DNA of 64,000 nucleotides from Melieria omissa (lineage: Eukaryota > Arthropoda > Insecta > Diptera > Ulidiidae): positions 31,993,798 to 32,057,797 of the forward strand of contig OZ020267.1 in assembly GCA_963971225.1 (NCBI GenBank), in the 5' to 3' direction. Positions 31,620-43,448 of this stretch are shown here, in pieces. Made by a program: the position numbers and the translations under genes. Below the pieces are notes generated by a model, which saw nothing but the letters and a program-made list of their open reading frames with translations, did not search any database and was not told the origin of the DNA. Position 1 is the stretch's first letter. Each line of letters opens with the position of its first letter.

Positions 31620-33770
31620 TATAGTTTTTTTAAACTTTACATAATACTTGAGTCAAAATGTCCCCAGATGGAGAGATGGGTTAGGCTAATTATAACAGCA
31701 CTCAAAGTAGAATAATAAAACCAAAAATAACTGTAAATAAACTTAAGTTCAGTTCGGTAAAGCATACAATTTTCAATTAGCTTCGTACACACTACAAACC
31801 AATTTGTATAGCATACTTTTAGGCAATCTTAAATGATTGCAACTATTGCAGTGAAATTTTCATGAAACTTGTAACTTGTAAATTCTTTTAATTAATTGCA
31901 TTATTGCAATGTTAAACATTTCTCAAACTTAAATAATGTAGCATTGAAATTCTGGTGGAATGAAGTGAGCGAAAATTAAAAAAAAATATATATATTCAAC
32001 AATTCTCTTCGTGGTCATGAATCATTGACTTTATTATCGTCAATTACATAAATCAGTTGGCAACATTGCGGCACAGACGCAATTGCAAAACAAATAATAT
32101 GAAAATTCAAACAAACACACAACTACATGCATGCATTGAGACTCATACACACACACACACACACATACACATGTAAACTTATTTACTTATGTATAACGAA
32201 TATAGGCGGCAAAATATGCCATGGATTTAAATTGGCGCTGCCGCACGCTGCCACCAGTCAAATGTAAACAAGAACTTTTTTCTATATGCGAGTTTATCGA
32301 AACTGGGATAGAGGGGGGTGAAGGGGCAGTTAGGGCAGAACACAAGATGTGAATTGGCTGAAGAGAAGCACAAATATTCGTTGGGGCTGGTTGGGCTGCC
32401 ACCAACGCAAATATCATAAATTGCGCTTATTTGCAGCGACAATAGCAGCCAGCACAACAAAAACAACAAATAAAATAAATCACTTACCCACACACAAACG
32501 TTCAGAGTTGTCTGTGTGGTGGAGAGAGATGTGCCCACAAATTAAAAAAAAAACAACAAAACTGCAATGCAATCGAATTGATGCCATTGACGCCGCTAAT
32601 AGGCGCCAACATGTTGCACCAGCCAGACGGACCAGACGCGCACGGACGGACATATGCTGTGCCTGTATGTGGCGCCAAGTTTAATTAACGGATTTATTTG
32701 TTGCCTCCCTATGCGCTAAAATCACATTACAACTGCAATAACCAAAACCCATTCGCATTCTTTCACTCACACCCACACACACGCACCCACACACATACGC
32801 AAACGCACAGCAATTGCCAATTGACATTCTGATTGTATCCAATCACGCAATGGTGCCGCTCGCCACTGTGAATGGCCGCACAGCAGTTGGTGCGCCAAAA
32901 AGTATGCAATTAAAAATCATCAGCACTAATATTTGCCAGAATTTCCGTTAATATTGAGTGTTGTGCAGCGCGGCTCGACGCGGCGCTTATTATTTATTTG
33001 TTTGTGTTGCCATGTTGTATTGTTTTGTTATTTGCAATTGTTTTTGTTGTTGTTGCGACTGTTTATTGCTGCCACTTTCGGTGGCGCCACCCACACGACG
33101 CATTCTGTGTGTGTGCGATAACAAAATGAAATTAAACCGAAAGTACATTAAAATGAAATAAAGTCGCAACGAATCGAGCGATCGCTGTCGGTCCGTCGGG
33201 CATTAGCCGCCGCTGCATGCCGCATGCATTTGCCACACATGCTGCCACCGCAGTCGTTATGAAAGCATAAGTACGCGTATGTATTGAACGCTCTGCCCGT
33301 GAGTGAGATTGAATGTTGGTTTTCATATGCCGACAGCTGTCGACGATACATTTCGAACATGTTGTGTGACGGAAACGAAAACAATCGACCAGCAGCTGTG
33401 CCGCCAAATGGCTCAATATTGTGTTTTCTCATTAATTCAGTCATTTCTGGTAATGCGAAAAATATTTCCTTACGGAAAATGAGCAGTATTTCACATGATT
33501 TATAAAGCAGTTGAAGTGAAATTGTGGTTACTGCGTTGCTGCGCCAGAGTCAGAGAGTCTTCAAGCTCAGCAGACACCAAATGTGGACGGATTGTTTTTG
33601 ATGGATGCGCTATCAATAGGAAATGAGAGTTGAATTATTAAATAATTTGCCATGAAAATGCTTACAACTTGCACTTTACACATAGAACTAGTTTCTAGAT
33701 TTTAAAACGTAACTCACATTTAAATCGCTGATACCATGAATTATACATTTTGATCTGAAAATTTCATTAG
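31620..33770. other. No gene; CA repeats and dispersed fly intergenic DNA
   Basis: Holds (AC)n at 32147-32164, CA tracts at 32770-32800, and CAACAA/TTGTTG runs near 32455-32475 and 33040-33055. The word GCATACTTTTAGG occurs at about 31801. Minus-strand open frames at 33132-33444 reach 98 codons without a recognisable motif. Confidence 0.45.
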
Positions 33771-33774
33771 CAAA

Positions 33775-34035
33775 ACGGCCTCTCTCTTCATCATCGACCT
33801 CCAACTACCGCATCGAACACGTCTTTCACCAGAGCTTTATGGTCCATACGGAAGACATAATCAACCAACGTAGCGTAGTAAACTGTTGTTCATACAGCTC
33901 GGTGCTGGGTTGTAAGTATACGATAGTCATCGCCGGTACGAAAAGGGTCGAAAATTTGCTGATGTTCCTTCCTCTCGAACACCCCAAGGGCCGATATGCA
34001 TATATTGTTTCGCGATAGTGCTCATGCTTCTCCCT
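33775..34035 (-). pseudogene. RTE-like RT C-terminal fragment, minus strand
   Basis: The reverse complement aligns by eye with 31080-31310 of the RTE-like relic: CACTATCGCGAAACAATAT, CCTTGGGGTGTTCGAG, GGCGATGACTATCG, TCCGTATGGACCATAAAGCT, GTGTTCGATGCGGTA. It is the same family in opposite orientation and lacks the rest of the gene. Confidence 0.7.
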
Positions 34036-34104
34036 TATGAAAAAGCATTAGTGTCGAACCCGAACGGCGGTTTTTCGAAATTGTTTCACACTTTGAGCTT
34101 TTGC

Positions 34105-34275
34105 CATTGCTTACCAAGCGCACTTGTACGATTCTTGTTATTCTCACCTGTTTCTTATGGATGGCCATAGAAGGAGATGAGCGTTTTTACCAGCCCCAGC
34201 TAGGAATCGAATCTAGGATTTCTGGTATGAGGAGCCAGCGTGCTAGACTAGATTATCGGGGCCGGACAAAAAGAC
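34105..34275 (-). mobile_element. tRNA-derived SINE, copy 1 (minus strand)
   Basis: On the minus strand a tRNA-like head has an A-box-like CTAGTCTAGCACGCTGG and a B-box-like TAGATTCGATTCC. It is followed by AGCTGGGGCTGGTAAAAAC and a body TCATCTCCTTCTATGGCCAT...AACAAGAATCGTA. The copy at 57400-57565 matches through both head and body, so this is a repeat family rather than a lone tRNA. The cloverleaf is incomplete, so I do not call a functional tRNA. Confidence 0.6.
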
Positions 34276-34500
34276 CCTACTAGCCTAAAAATTGGCAGAA
34301 CGAAGTTGCAATGAATCGGTTGTTGAAACGAGTGGAAATAAGGATTCGGGATAAGTCCCTTATCTTTCGTATCTATAGTGCGACGATAATGCTAGCTTCA
34401 CTGTGCTAGGCAAGACAGGGATATTTGAGAACGGGTTGCGTTTTGAGCAAGGTACACTTTTAGGGGTATGGTAATATCGGTGGAACAATCGCAGATACGA
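34276..34500. other. Spacer; shares sequence with 44305-44330
   Basis: No gene. GTACACTTTTAGGGGTATGG near 34448 resembles GTATACTTTTAGGGAGCATAG near 44311, suggesting both belong to one dispersed repeat (see the 31-bp array). Confidence 0.4.
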
Positions 34501-34529
34501 GTCGCGGCAATACAACTCAAAGTGATAAT

Positions 34530-34720
34530 GGGATGTTCGAGAACAACTCGAGGCAATGCTGGGATGTTTGAGAACGATTCAAAGTGATACGGGGATGTTT
34601 GAGAACAACTCGAGGTGATACTGGGATGTTCGAGGACAACTCGCGGCGATACTGGGATGCTCAGGAACATCTCGAAGCAATGGTGGGATATTTTGGAACA
34701 ACTCGAGGCAATGCTGGGAG
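34530..34720. repeat. 31-bp minisatellite, 6 copies
   Basis: The unit is GGGATGTTCGAGAACAACTC followed by GAGGCAATGCT. Copies start at 34530, 34561, 34592, 34623, 34654 and 34685, a strict 31-bp period with a few substitutions each. A single diverged unit is present at 44350-44375 inside a related repeat, which may be the unamplified state. Confidence 0.9.
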
Positions 34721-34829
34721 CAAACAAACAAGTTGAAAAAGCAGCTGGGCTCGGCGGAAAGAGAAAAGTTTGGTTTTGTCAAGCAACGTTGCAACTAGGA
34801 GATTAAAATGACTAATAATAATTAATAAA

Positions 34830-35750
34830 TAATAAAATTAATAAAGTGACTAAGTAGTTTTGAACTTCTAGGAAAATTAGTTTTGAACTTCATTAAAAAA
34901 TTTTAGTGTGCTTTTTTTGGCACAATCCAGTGAAACGAACTACGCTTGGCTTGAGATAGCAGAACTAATTTTGGTAACGATATATAAAAATCATTGAATT
35001 GCAATTGATTTTCGCTAAAACTCGAAAACGGCTATTGGGCTTGGTTGGGCTTGAATCGGAGATGGTTTACAAATGAAAAAAAATATGAATTTGATGTACG
35101 TTGAGCAGGAGGTGTGACACTTCTTTTACAACTTAAATTTTCGGCATAACTTTGACACTGTAAATTTCACATCAATGTCACATGACACGAACTAACCACT
35201 TAGTTGCAAGTTTCTTCTGAGACAGAGAGAGAATGGGGTAGGCATTGGAAAAGGGGGCGTGACAGCGGCCATATAATGCAAATCTTTAAATGAATTAACG
35301 TCGGAACTATAAGTCGCACAGTATTGAAATTTGGTATACAGTCGTTTCATAGATGTATTGTTCTACTGCAGAAAGTTATGTGTATTAGACAAGGGGCGAA
35401 GAACTATTTTTATGACACAAATTTGCTGATAACTTTGGAAGTTCTAAATTGGAACCATAAATTCAAAGAACTGAACTATTGAACTATAGACTGGAGGAAG
35501 GAGATGTCATTGAAAGAAAGCGCGTGGCACTGCCCAAGCAACTCAAATCTTCAATGCTTTAGCTTCAATCTTCAACTTCAATCTTCAGCTTCAATGTTCA
35601 ATGCTTCAGCTTCAAAATTATTAGTCACATAACATTAAAACTCTTAATGGGGTACGGCACTTTCTTGAGACCCAAATTGTCCGCATAATTTTGAAACTAT
35701 AAGTCAATCACATCAATAAAACTTGGTACCAAACGTTTCAAATAGCAGTC
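34830..35750. repeat. Degenerate repeat: CGGCATAACTTTGA..ACTATAAGTC units
   Basis: Related segments such as AATTTTCGGCATAACTTTGACACTG (about 35138), GTCGGAACTATAAGTCGCACA (35300), TTTGCTGATAACTTTGGAAG (35430) and TTGTCCGCATAATTTTGAAAC (35680) recur at roughly 130-270 bp. A short CTTCAATCTTCAACTTCAAT minisatellite occupies about 35550-35615. No coding content. Confidence 0.5.
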
Positions 35751-35780
35751 AACTGCCTACACTGATCTACTCGTTGCTGC

Positions 35781-35838
35781 AGAAAACGATTGTCGCATGT
35801 TCCATTGAATTTAATAGCACATACGACAATCGTTTTCT
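35781..35838. other. 20-bp hairpin with 18-nt loop (pre-miRNA-sized)
   Basis: The arm AGAAAACGATTGTCGCATGT (35781-35800) pairs with ACATACGACAATCGTTTTCT (35819-35838) with a single C/A mismatch. The loop is 35801-35818. The size is in the range of an insect miRNA precursor or a small foldback. There is no other evidence for expression. Confidence 0.6.
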
Positions 35839-37555
35839 CAGGCGACGATATATGTAAAAGCGTGTAGAGCAAAGAGGTTTTAGTGATTGAAAATTTACGC
35901 GAAGTTGCATTGAAGTTACAACCACACACACACACACACACAAGTATATATATATGAATATATTCCTTCATTTATGCTGCAATTTGCATGTGTGTATGTT
36001 TGTTTGTGATGTCATTTCCGCAGCATAGGAAAAACAAAACCCAACATAAGGAACTCTCTGGTCTCTAGCCGAGAGCTTCATGCAGCATTGTAAAATCAAC
36101 AACATAGCAACAACAATATAACAAACATTGGGAGCGATATCGATATCCTCAAAGCCAAGTCGGGTCAATTTTTGGCATAAATGAAGCTAATAAAAGCTTT
36201 GTTTTATTCCCTCTTTTCTCTTCTACTTCTTTATATGTCTGCCTATATATATATATATCTGTATGTATGTATGTATGTATATCTGTGTATGTGTGTGTGC
36301 GTGTCTATTAGGCGCATTTATTTGTAGGCCGTCGATTTTTAGTTGCTGCCGAACATTTCACATTTGCCGCCCACACTGACACTGCAACCGACTACAATGT
36401 GACTGTTGTGCTTTGCTATTGTCACTGTTCCTGTTGTTGTTATTGGTTTTTGCAAACAGTGCCGCCATTTTCGAGCGGATATTGTCGCCAACATTCGAAA
36501 ATTCGTCCATTTGGCAACACTTTATTAGATTTTCGATGCATGCGGGCTACGAGTTGAGCGAGTTGTAGCGGCATTGAAGTTGTGGGCGATTTTCTGGCTT
36601 TTTGGCATTTTTGGGCTACTGACCGCAGCAATGTTGCAGACATGCGGGCCGCAGCGTTCACAACTGCAGCAACTCATGAATGACCGCACAAAGGCTGAAT
36701 TCCGTTCAGTTGGGTTTTCGATTCGGCTCGGTTTTCGGTCTCGTTGTGTTTGCTTTTGTTGCATTGTTGTTGTTACACTGTGCACATTTGCCAGTTTGCC
36801 AGCAAAAATGTTGACATTTGGCATTGCTCTGCGTGAGTTCGTTTGTCCCTTTGCTGGTCTGTCGGCACGCATTAAAATTGTTTGTCAGTTTGCCTCATCA
36901 TTTGTTGGTGCATTTATCATTGTTGTTGCTGTTGTTATATGTGACCATTGCCAAAAATGACAACTGCCATTACAGCGCCAGGCATTTCATATTTTGTTGT
37001 TGTTGTTGCTATTGTTGCCGCCTACTGGCAATGTGTCACATTGAAGGCAAATAGGTATGCATTGTTGTTGTAATAAGTAGTTATTGTTGTTGTTATTCAG
37101 CTCAATTTGGTAGCAATTTGTATGCTGGCTGAGTGCAACTGCAAATGGTTACTGATAACTGAATCCAATGACGTTGTTGCTTTTCGAAAATAGTTCGAAA
37201 GCAACACAGATTTGCTGTTTGATTTTGAATCACCAGTGAAATTTGCTTGACAGGCAAAAGTTGTGTACAGTTAGCTGATTTTGTGTTGTTTAGCTGTCAA
37301 CTGTCAATTGATGGATTTTATGTTGCAGTTACTACAAACTGTCTATGAGTTCTAATGCAATTTTGAAACTTGTTTCTTAGTTATGTATTAGAAAAATATT
37401 TGCAGAACTGATTTTTTCCTTCCTCACTCCGCTTGAGAGCAAAGGACCTCAACAAATCTGATGCCTTATATTGGTTATGTTAAGTAATCGATTAAAGTTC
37501 TGCGCTGGTCAATGATCAGGTGATCGCTAGACGTCTCTCTGTCTGTTCTAGCAGA
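35839..37555. other. No gene; microsatellite-rich DNA
   Basis: (CA)n at 35923-35942 followed by (TA)n to about 35954; (TA)n at 36245-36258 followed by (GTAT)n to about 36280; many TTG/CAA triplets from 36430 to 37090. Open frames on both strands (36440-36960) are translated triplet repeats. Confidence 0.5.
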
Positions 37556-37559
37556 GACA

Positions 37560-38935
37560 CTTTCGTATGAGAACATTTGTTGCTGGGGTGTGAAAAGCAT
37601 CAACTATTATGGTTGGTGTCTTTGATGAGCTTGTTTTGGATGTTGTGTGCGCTGTCCAAATGTTGTTGTCCTGGATACAAAAAACCGTATGATAAACTTT
37701 ACTACTGGGTTGTGTAGAACGCCTTCTGTGCATCCGTTGCTGCTAGAAAGTAGATGTTCTGGGATACGCTAAGGTTGGTGTCTTTGCTGAACTTGTTTTA
37801 GATAGTGTATGCGCTGTCAGAATATTGTTGCGCTAATCTGATGAAAAAACGTATGAGAAAATGTATTACTGGGTTGTGTAGAGCGCCTTCTGTGTATTCG
37901 TTCCCGCTAGGTTGGAGGTATTCTTGAAAAACGCTAAGGTTGGTATCTTTGATGGAATTGTTTAGAATGGTGTATGCGCTATCCGAGTGTTTTTACGCTA
38001 GTACGATGTATACAAAACTGTATACGAAAAACCGCATGAAAAAATTTACTACTGGGTTGTGTGGAACGCATTCTGTGCATCCGTTGCTGCTAAAAGAGGA
38101 ATTTTCTGGGAAACGGTAAGGTTGGTGTCTTTGATGAACTTGTTTTGGATTAAGTATGCGCTGTTCGAATGTTGTTGTGCTATTCTAATTTCCGATGTGT
38201 TGTTGTTGCTTTACTTCGTCTACTGGATACATAAAATCGTATGAGAAAATGTATTACTGGGTTGTGTAAAACGTCTTCTGTGCATCCGTTGCTGCTAGAA
38301 AGGAAATGTTCTGGGAAACACTAAGATTGGTGTCTTTGATGAGCTTGTTTTGGTAAGTGTATGCACCGTCCGAATGTTGTTGTTGCTCTAGTTTGTTTAT
38401 TGGATACAAAAACCCGTATGGAGGTGTTCTTGGAAAACCCTAAGGTTGGTGTCTTTGATAAGATTGTTTTGAATTATGCATGTTCTGTCCGAATTAGCAC
38501 TGCTAGAAATGTTGTTGTTGCTCTACTTCATCTACTGGATACAAAAAATTGTATGAGAAAATTTACTACTGGGTTGTGTAGAACGCCTTCTGTACATCCG
38601 GAGAAAAGATGTAGAAAAACGCTAAGGTTGCTGTCTTTGATGAGATTGTTTTGGATTGTGCATGTGCTGTCCGAATCAGCACTGCTAGATGTGTTGTTGT
38701 TGCTCTACTTCATCTACTGGATACAAAAAATTGTATGAGAAAATTTACTACTGGGTTGTGTAGAACGCCTTCTGTACATCCGGAGAGGAAATGTTGTAGA
38801 AAAACGCTAAGGTTGGTGTCTTTGATGAGATTGTTTTGGATTATGTATGTGCTGTCGGAATTAGCACTTCTAGTGGTGTTGTTGTTGCTCTACCTCGTCT
38901 ACTGGATACGAAAAACTGCTCCAAGCTGCTCAACT
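37560..38935 (+). repeat. ~185-bp tandem repeat, about 7-8 units
   Basis: Shared blocks in order: TTTACTACTGGGTTGTGTAG, AACGCCTTCTGTGCATCCG, AAACGCTAAGGTTGGTGTC, TTTGATGAACTTGTTTTGGA, then a GCGCTGTCCGAATGTTGTTG block and ACTGGATACAAAAAACCGTA. The ACTGGGTTGTGTA landmark occurs near 37705, 37868, 38050, 38255, 38568 and 38750. The last units (38467-38650 and 38650-38835) are nearly identical, so growth is polar toward the 3' side. Frames of 96-125 codons appear in the youngest units, all from the repeat. Confidence 0.88.
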
Positions 38936-38939
38936 GATT

Positions 38940-40185
38940 AGAGTCGAAAGGATAGAAACTTGTCACCTTTTAAAGGATTACACTGGTTAGTGCTGAACGA
39001 ATGGATAACAAGTAGAACAAAGAAACAAATTCAAATTTTGAATAGTACGGAACCAAACCTTACTCATACAGGAATTGAACCCAACACCATGTTAAATCTT
39101 CCCTTCAATATTAAATTTCCCAATAACTTTAAATGTTTCCAACTTCAAAGTTAAACCAACAACAAAAAAAAGAACATCAATCCCCAAATAGAGAACGTTG
39201 TATGCACAAAGTTCTCAAATTCCAACATTTTCTATTTTCGGTGAATTTAAATTGGTTGTCATTTTTACTGTTGCAACGAACCAAGGGCGGTTTTTTTTGT
39301 GTTTCTGCTAGATTTTCTATAAATATGTAACAACAAAGGCCCCTTTGTTGTTTTTGTATGGCATAACAATTTTATGGAAAATGATTACCGCTCGTTATTG
39401 TGGAATTTCCACATGAATTTCAAGCTATCCAAATGTGTTCCACATGGCTTTGTGTCATTCAATATGGCAGTGAAGCGCTGCCATGGACTAGCATTGTTGT
39501 GGTTATAATGCACGCACACACATAACTAGATACACTTGCATGCCAGACACACACACACACACACTCGCATGAAAACGCATTTTTCAGTAATTACGCTGTG
39601 GCTGTGGTGGAACATCGCCAGCGCGGGGGTATCTCAATTTTGAATGCTGCCGATAATGATGTGGTTGCGTGCTTTGCATCACTGTACACACGCACACACA
39701 CACACACACCAACTTGCCACATTCCAAACTTGGAAGCTCAAAAAAATACAACAAATCGAATCATCAAACACAGAGCGACAGTTGTGCGCATTTTTGTGGT
39801 TTTTCCATTAAAAAGTTTTTGTACATTTGCATTCAACTAAATGTTTTTAAATTAAAAATTCTAAACATTTTACAGTGGTTTGGAAAAATAAAAAAATTAT
39901 ATTAAAAAAAAATATTATTTAGTTTGAATAAATTGAATGCATATTTTAGCAAATTGCATTGTGTTGGCATTTTTTTCAGTTTATGTGGTTTGGTGCTTTA
40001 TTGTCGCTTAATACGTAGTTGTCAGGAAATTTTGCATTTTTGAAAATAATAGATTTGATTGGATTAAATATTTGTGTCATTCAGACACCTTTGTAATAAA
40101 TTTACGGTGTCAGTACATTCGAAAATATAGAAGAAAACATTATAATTCCATTATTTTTCCAATAGATAACTTTGGTAATCTGTAT
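38940..40185. other. No gene; CA repeats
   Basis: (CA)n at 39547-39562 and 39691-39709. The rest is AT-rich and shows no motif. Confidence 0.45.
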
Positions 40186-40189
40186 CTCA

Positions 40190-41080
40190 TGTTTTATAAG
40201 TACCAAAGGGTTACGCTATATGACGTTAGAAGAGTAAGATTTCGTACTAAAGAAACTTTTCAGACAGTTTTATAATTGTTTCAGAAAAAAGAAAATTTGC
40301 TGAATGGCCTAAAAAAAAAATGTTTTCGTACTAAAAAAACTTCTCAGACATTTTTGTTTGACTGAGTTTTGCTTGAGCGAGTTTAAAAATAGTTTATCGA
40401 TTAGATAAAATACGCCTGATGACGTTAGAAACATAAGATTTTCTACTAAGAAAACTTTTCAGACAGTTTTGCGTTTGTTTGACTCAGTTTGGCTTGAGTG
40501 AGTCTTTAAAATGTACTTCAGAAAAGAGAAAATACACCTGATGACATTAGAATGTTCAGATTTTTTACTAAGAAAACTTTTCAGACAGTTTTGTGATTGC
40601 TAGACTCAATTTTTGCTGAGCGCGCTGCAAAAATGGACTTCAACAAAGAGAAACTACGCTGACTGTTATCAAAATGATAAGATTTCGTACTAAACAATTT
40701 TCTCAGACAGTTTTGTGATTGTTCGACTTAGTTTTGTCTGAGAGCGGGCTGAATATAGACAACAACAAAAAGAAAATACGCTAAATAGTGTTAAAAAGAT
40801 AACATTTCATACCAAAGAAACTTTTCAGACAGTTATATGATTGCTTGACTCAGTGATTGCTTGACAAGAATCGATTTCTTCTTATGTTCTTTTCTTGACT
40901 TCTCAGTTCTCTATTTACCTAAGTTTTCACACATATCTCCTTTTTATTTCGCCTTTTCTTTTCTTATGTTCTATGTTATCTTGTCTTCTTCATTCTCCTT
41001 TTGCTTTTGTGTTAATTTTGCATACTAAGAAAAATTTTCAGACAGTTTTGTGATTGCGTGACGAGAGTCGAGTTCATCTT
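40190..41080 (+). repeat. Degenerate ~120-bp satellite, array 2
   Basis: Same family as 1683-2560: the core ACTAAAGAAACTTTTCAGAC with GTTTT. It recurs near 40251, 40337, 40457, 40577, 40703, 40820 and 41034, five of the intervals being close to 120 bp. ACGCT.ATGACGTTAGAA takes the place of the GCTAGATGG motif of array 1, so the two arrays have diverged as groups. Confidence 0.85.
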
Positions 41081-41084
41081 AATG

Positions 41085-42400
41085 TCTTGATTCTTATTCA
41101 CACTGGTTTGGTTTTCATGTGTTCGTCATTCTTCTTTCACTTTTATCTTCATATGGACTTTCTTTTCATATCTCATTTTCTTCTTATGTTTTTTTTACAT
41201 CCTTAATATTCCTTTTACTTTTGTCTAAACACTTCGTTATCGTTTCTTATCTCCTGCTGTCTTATCCTTCTTTCCTTCCTTCCTTCTTTTCTTCTTATAT
41301 CCTTTCCTTCCTTTAGTCTTCATACTCTTCACACTGACTTTTCTTGTATATCTTTTTCTTCTTGTGTTCCATCTTTTCTTACTTTTTAGTTCTTCTTTTA
41401 CTTCTAGTTCTCCTTTTACTTTTAACTTCATACTGAGTTTTAATAACTCTTTTTCTTTTAATGTTCCATCTTTTCTTGACTTCTTAATTTTCCCTTAACT
41501 TAAGTCTTCACATTTAATTTCTTTTCATACCTCCTTCTTCTTGTATTCCTTTCTCTTCCTGCCTTCAGAATTCTCTTTTTACTTCTGTCTTCATGCCGAT
41601 TTTCTTTTCATACATCTTTTTCTTCTAGTGTTCAATCTTTTGTCTTCGTAGTTCTCTGTTTACTTTTCTCTTCACTTTTCATATCTCGGTTATTTCTAGT
41701 CTTTTTTATCTTTTCTTGTCTTTGTAATTCTCCTTTTACTTTCCTATTCACACTAATTTTCTTCGAATACCTCCTTTTTTCCTGTGTTCCATCTTTTCTT
41801 GCCTTCGTTATTCCCATTTACTTTACTCTTCACTTTGTATTTCTCTTTTTCTTCCTGTGTTTTATCTTGTCTTGCCTTCGAAATTCTCCTTTTACTTTTC
41901 TCTTCACTTTTTATTTCTTTTTTTCTTCCTGTGTTTCATCTTTTGTTGCCTTCGAAACTCTCCTTTTACTTTTCTCTTCACTTTTTATATCTCGTTTGCT
42001 TCTAGTCTTTCACCTTTTCTTGTCTTCGTAATTCTCCTTTTACTTTTCTCTTCACTTTTCATATCTCTTTTTCTTCCAGTGTTGCTTTTTTCTTGCCTTC
42101 GTAATTTTCCTCTTACGCTAACCTTCACTTTTCATATCTCGTTTTCTTGGGTTCAATCTCTTCTTACCTTCGTAATTCTCTTTATCCCCATTTCTTTTAG
42201 TGTTCCATCTTTTCTCGTCTTCGTAATTCTTCTTTTACTTCAGTTTTAATACAGATTTTTTTATCATATCTTTTCTTCTTGTATTCCATCTGTTCTTATC
42301 TCTTAATTCTTCATTTACTTTTAGCTTCACACTGTTTTTCTTTTCATATCTCCTTTTCTTCTTGTTTTCCATCTGCCTTTACCCTGTTAGCTTCCTTTCT
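41085..42400 (+). repeat. 75-bp polypyrimidine-rich satellite
   Basis: Unit words are CCTTCGTAATTCTCCTTTTA, CTTTTCTCTTCACTTTTCAT, ATCTCTTTTTCTTC and GTGTTCCATCTTTTCTTG. The CTTCG.AATTCTC word occurs at about 41646, 41721, 41803, 41873, 41949, 42022, 42098, 42165 and 42219, a ~75-bp period. C and T make up most of the plus strand for 1.3 kb. It directly abuts the ~120-bp satellite. The open frames are translations of the repeat. Confidence 0.85.
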
Positions 42401-43418
42401 ATAATCATTTCCTAATCATTTTGGACCTCTTTGTGACTGTCTTCGGCTTTTCTTTGCTGTTTAGTTGCCATTCAATCGACCTCTTGTTATTCTTTCTTTT
42501 CCTTTCACATATTTTCCAGTTATGTCGATGCTTTCCTTCCCCTCACTTCGTTGCCCTTTCACTTCATTTTCTTCTTTTCATAAACTCTACTTGTTTTCTT
42601 TGTTTTTTGCTTCAACTTGCATTTTCATCAGCGGCATTTTTGTTCAAACAAAACTTAAATGAATTCCACTTCATTTTTGTGCTTTTGTGCTTCGCCATTC
42701 AATGCGATATCAAAGCACAACAAAATGGCCGCCCACAAACTTTCACTATTTTTCTATAGTTTATGAAACAATCAAAAAAATGCAGCAAAAGAATTTTTTT
42801 GTGAAAGTGGAAAACCAGCCTCTTGCACTGTTTGTGCTAAGGGTGTGTTCACATTTTGCGCTTAACTCAAATTTAAACTTTGCAATTGTGAACAAACCCT
42901 AATGTACACCGCTCATTGCGCTCACCAAAGTTCAGCTCAACAACAACAACATTGCACTGCTTCAGTGCCGCCAACGCTGCACTTTCGCCCACTTCCGCAC
43001 AGCTTCGGTTCCGTTGGGTTTGGCTGTTGCCGCCGTCAGTCTGACCAACAACAAACAATAACGCCGCCAAGATAGTGGAACGGGGCGCTGAAACATTAAG
43101 CGGCGCATTCGACGATCCTTTCTTCCTGCCATCTGTCTGTCTGTTTGTCGTTTTGTTGGCGCGTTTGCAATTTCTGCAAACTGCACACAATCGCACAAAG
43201 TTTTGCACAAGAAAATAACGTTGCGTAAAATTGGATTATAATTTATTTTAATTGGCTTAGCGGCGAGTTGGCGCCCGACGCCTCGACTTGGCTCGACGTT
43301 CGGTCGACACCGCTGCACCGGCTGTGCAGCAGCGACAGCAAAGTGGCCCAAACGCAAATGGCCAAAGTTCAACCGGCCAATAATGCTGCCGCGTGTTGTT
43401 TATTGCGAAATTTCTAAT
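42401..43418. other. No gene recognised; GC-richer section before a putative promoter
   Basis: 42960-43380 is distinctly richer in G+C, with many GCC/CGC words, and the minus strand is open for 111-136 codons. No family motif is visible. It may be a proximal regulatory region for the core promoter call at 43420. Confidence 0.4.
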
Positions 43419-43419
43419 T

Positions 43420-43448
43420 TATATATAAATTATATTCTGTTTTCAGTT
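43420..43448 (+). promoter_or_regulatory. Candidate TATA plus initiator core promoter
   Basis: TATATATAAAT starts at 43420 and a TCAGTT initiator sits at 43443-43448, putting the initiator A at 43445 about 25 bases downstream of the TATA start. Spacing is close to the insect optimum, and the GC-rich segment upstream is unusual for the neighbourhood. No transcript evidence. Confidence 0.4.

Noticed and set aside
33148..33444. 98-codon minus-strand frame (MTELMRKHN...) with several Cys
   Set aside because: Considered as an exon but no splice sites or family motif could be defended.
38361..38941. 96-125-codon frames with a repeated RKFTTGLCRTPS peptide
   Set aside because: They follow the ~185-bp satellite units exactly and are open only in the youngest units.
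41857..42249. 130-codon Leu/Phe/Ser-rich frame resembling a membrane protein
   Set aside because: Product of the 75-bp polypyrimidine satellite; hydrophobicity comes from CTT/TTC codons.
42962..43372. 136-codon minus-strand frame in GC-richer DNA
   Set aside because: No family motif; Arg-rich composition fits antisense of a GC-rich regulatory segment. Kept only as context for the promoter call.
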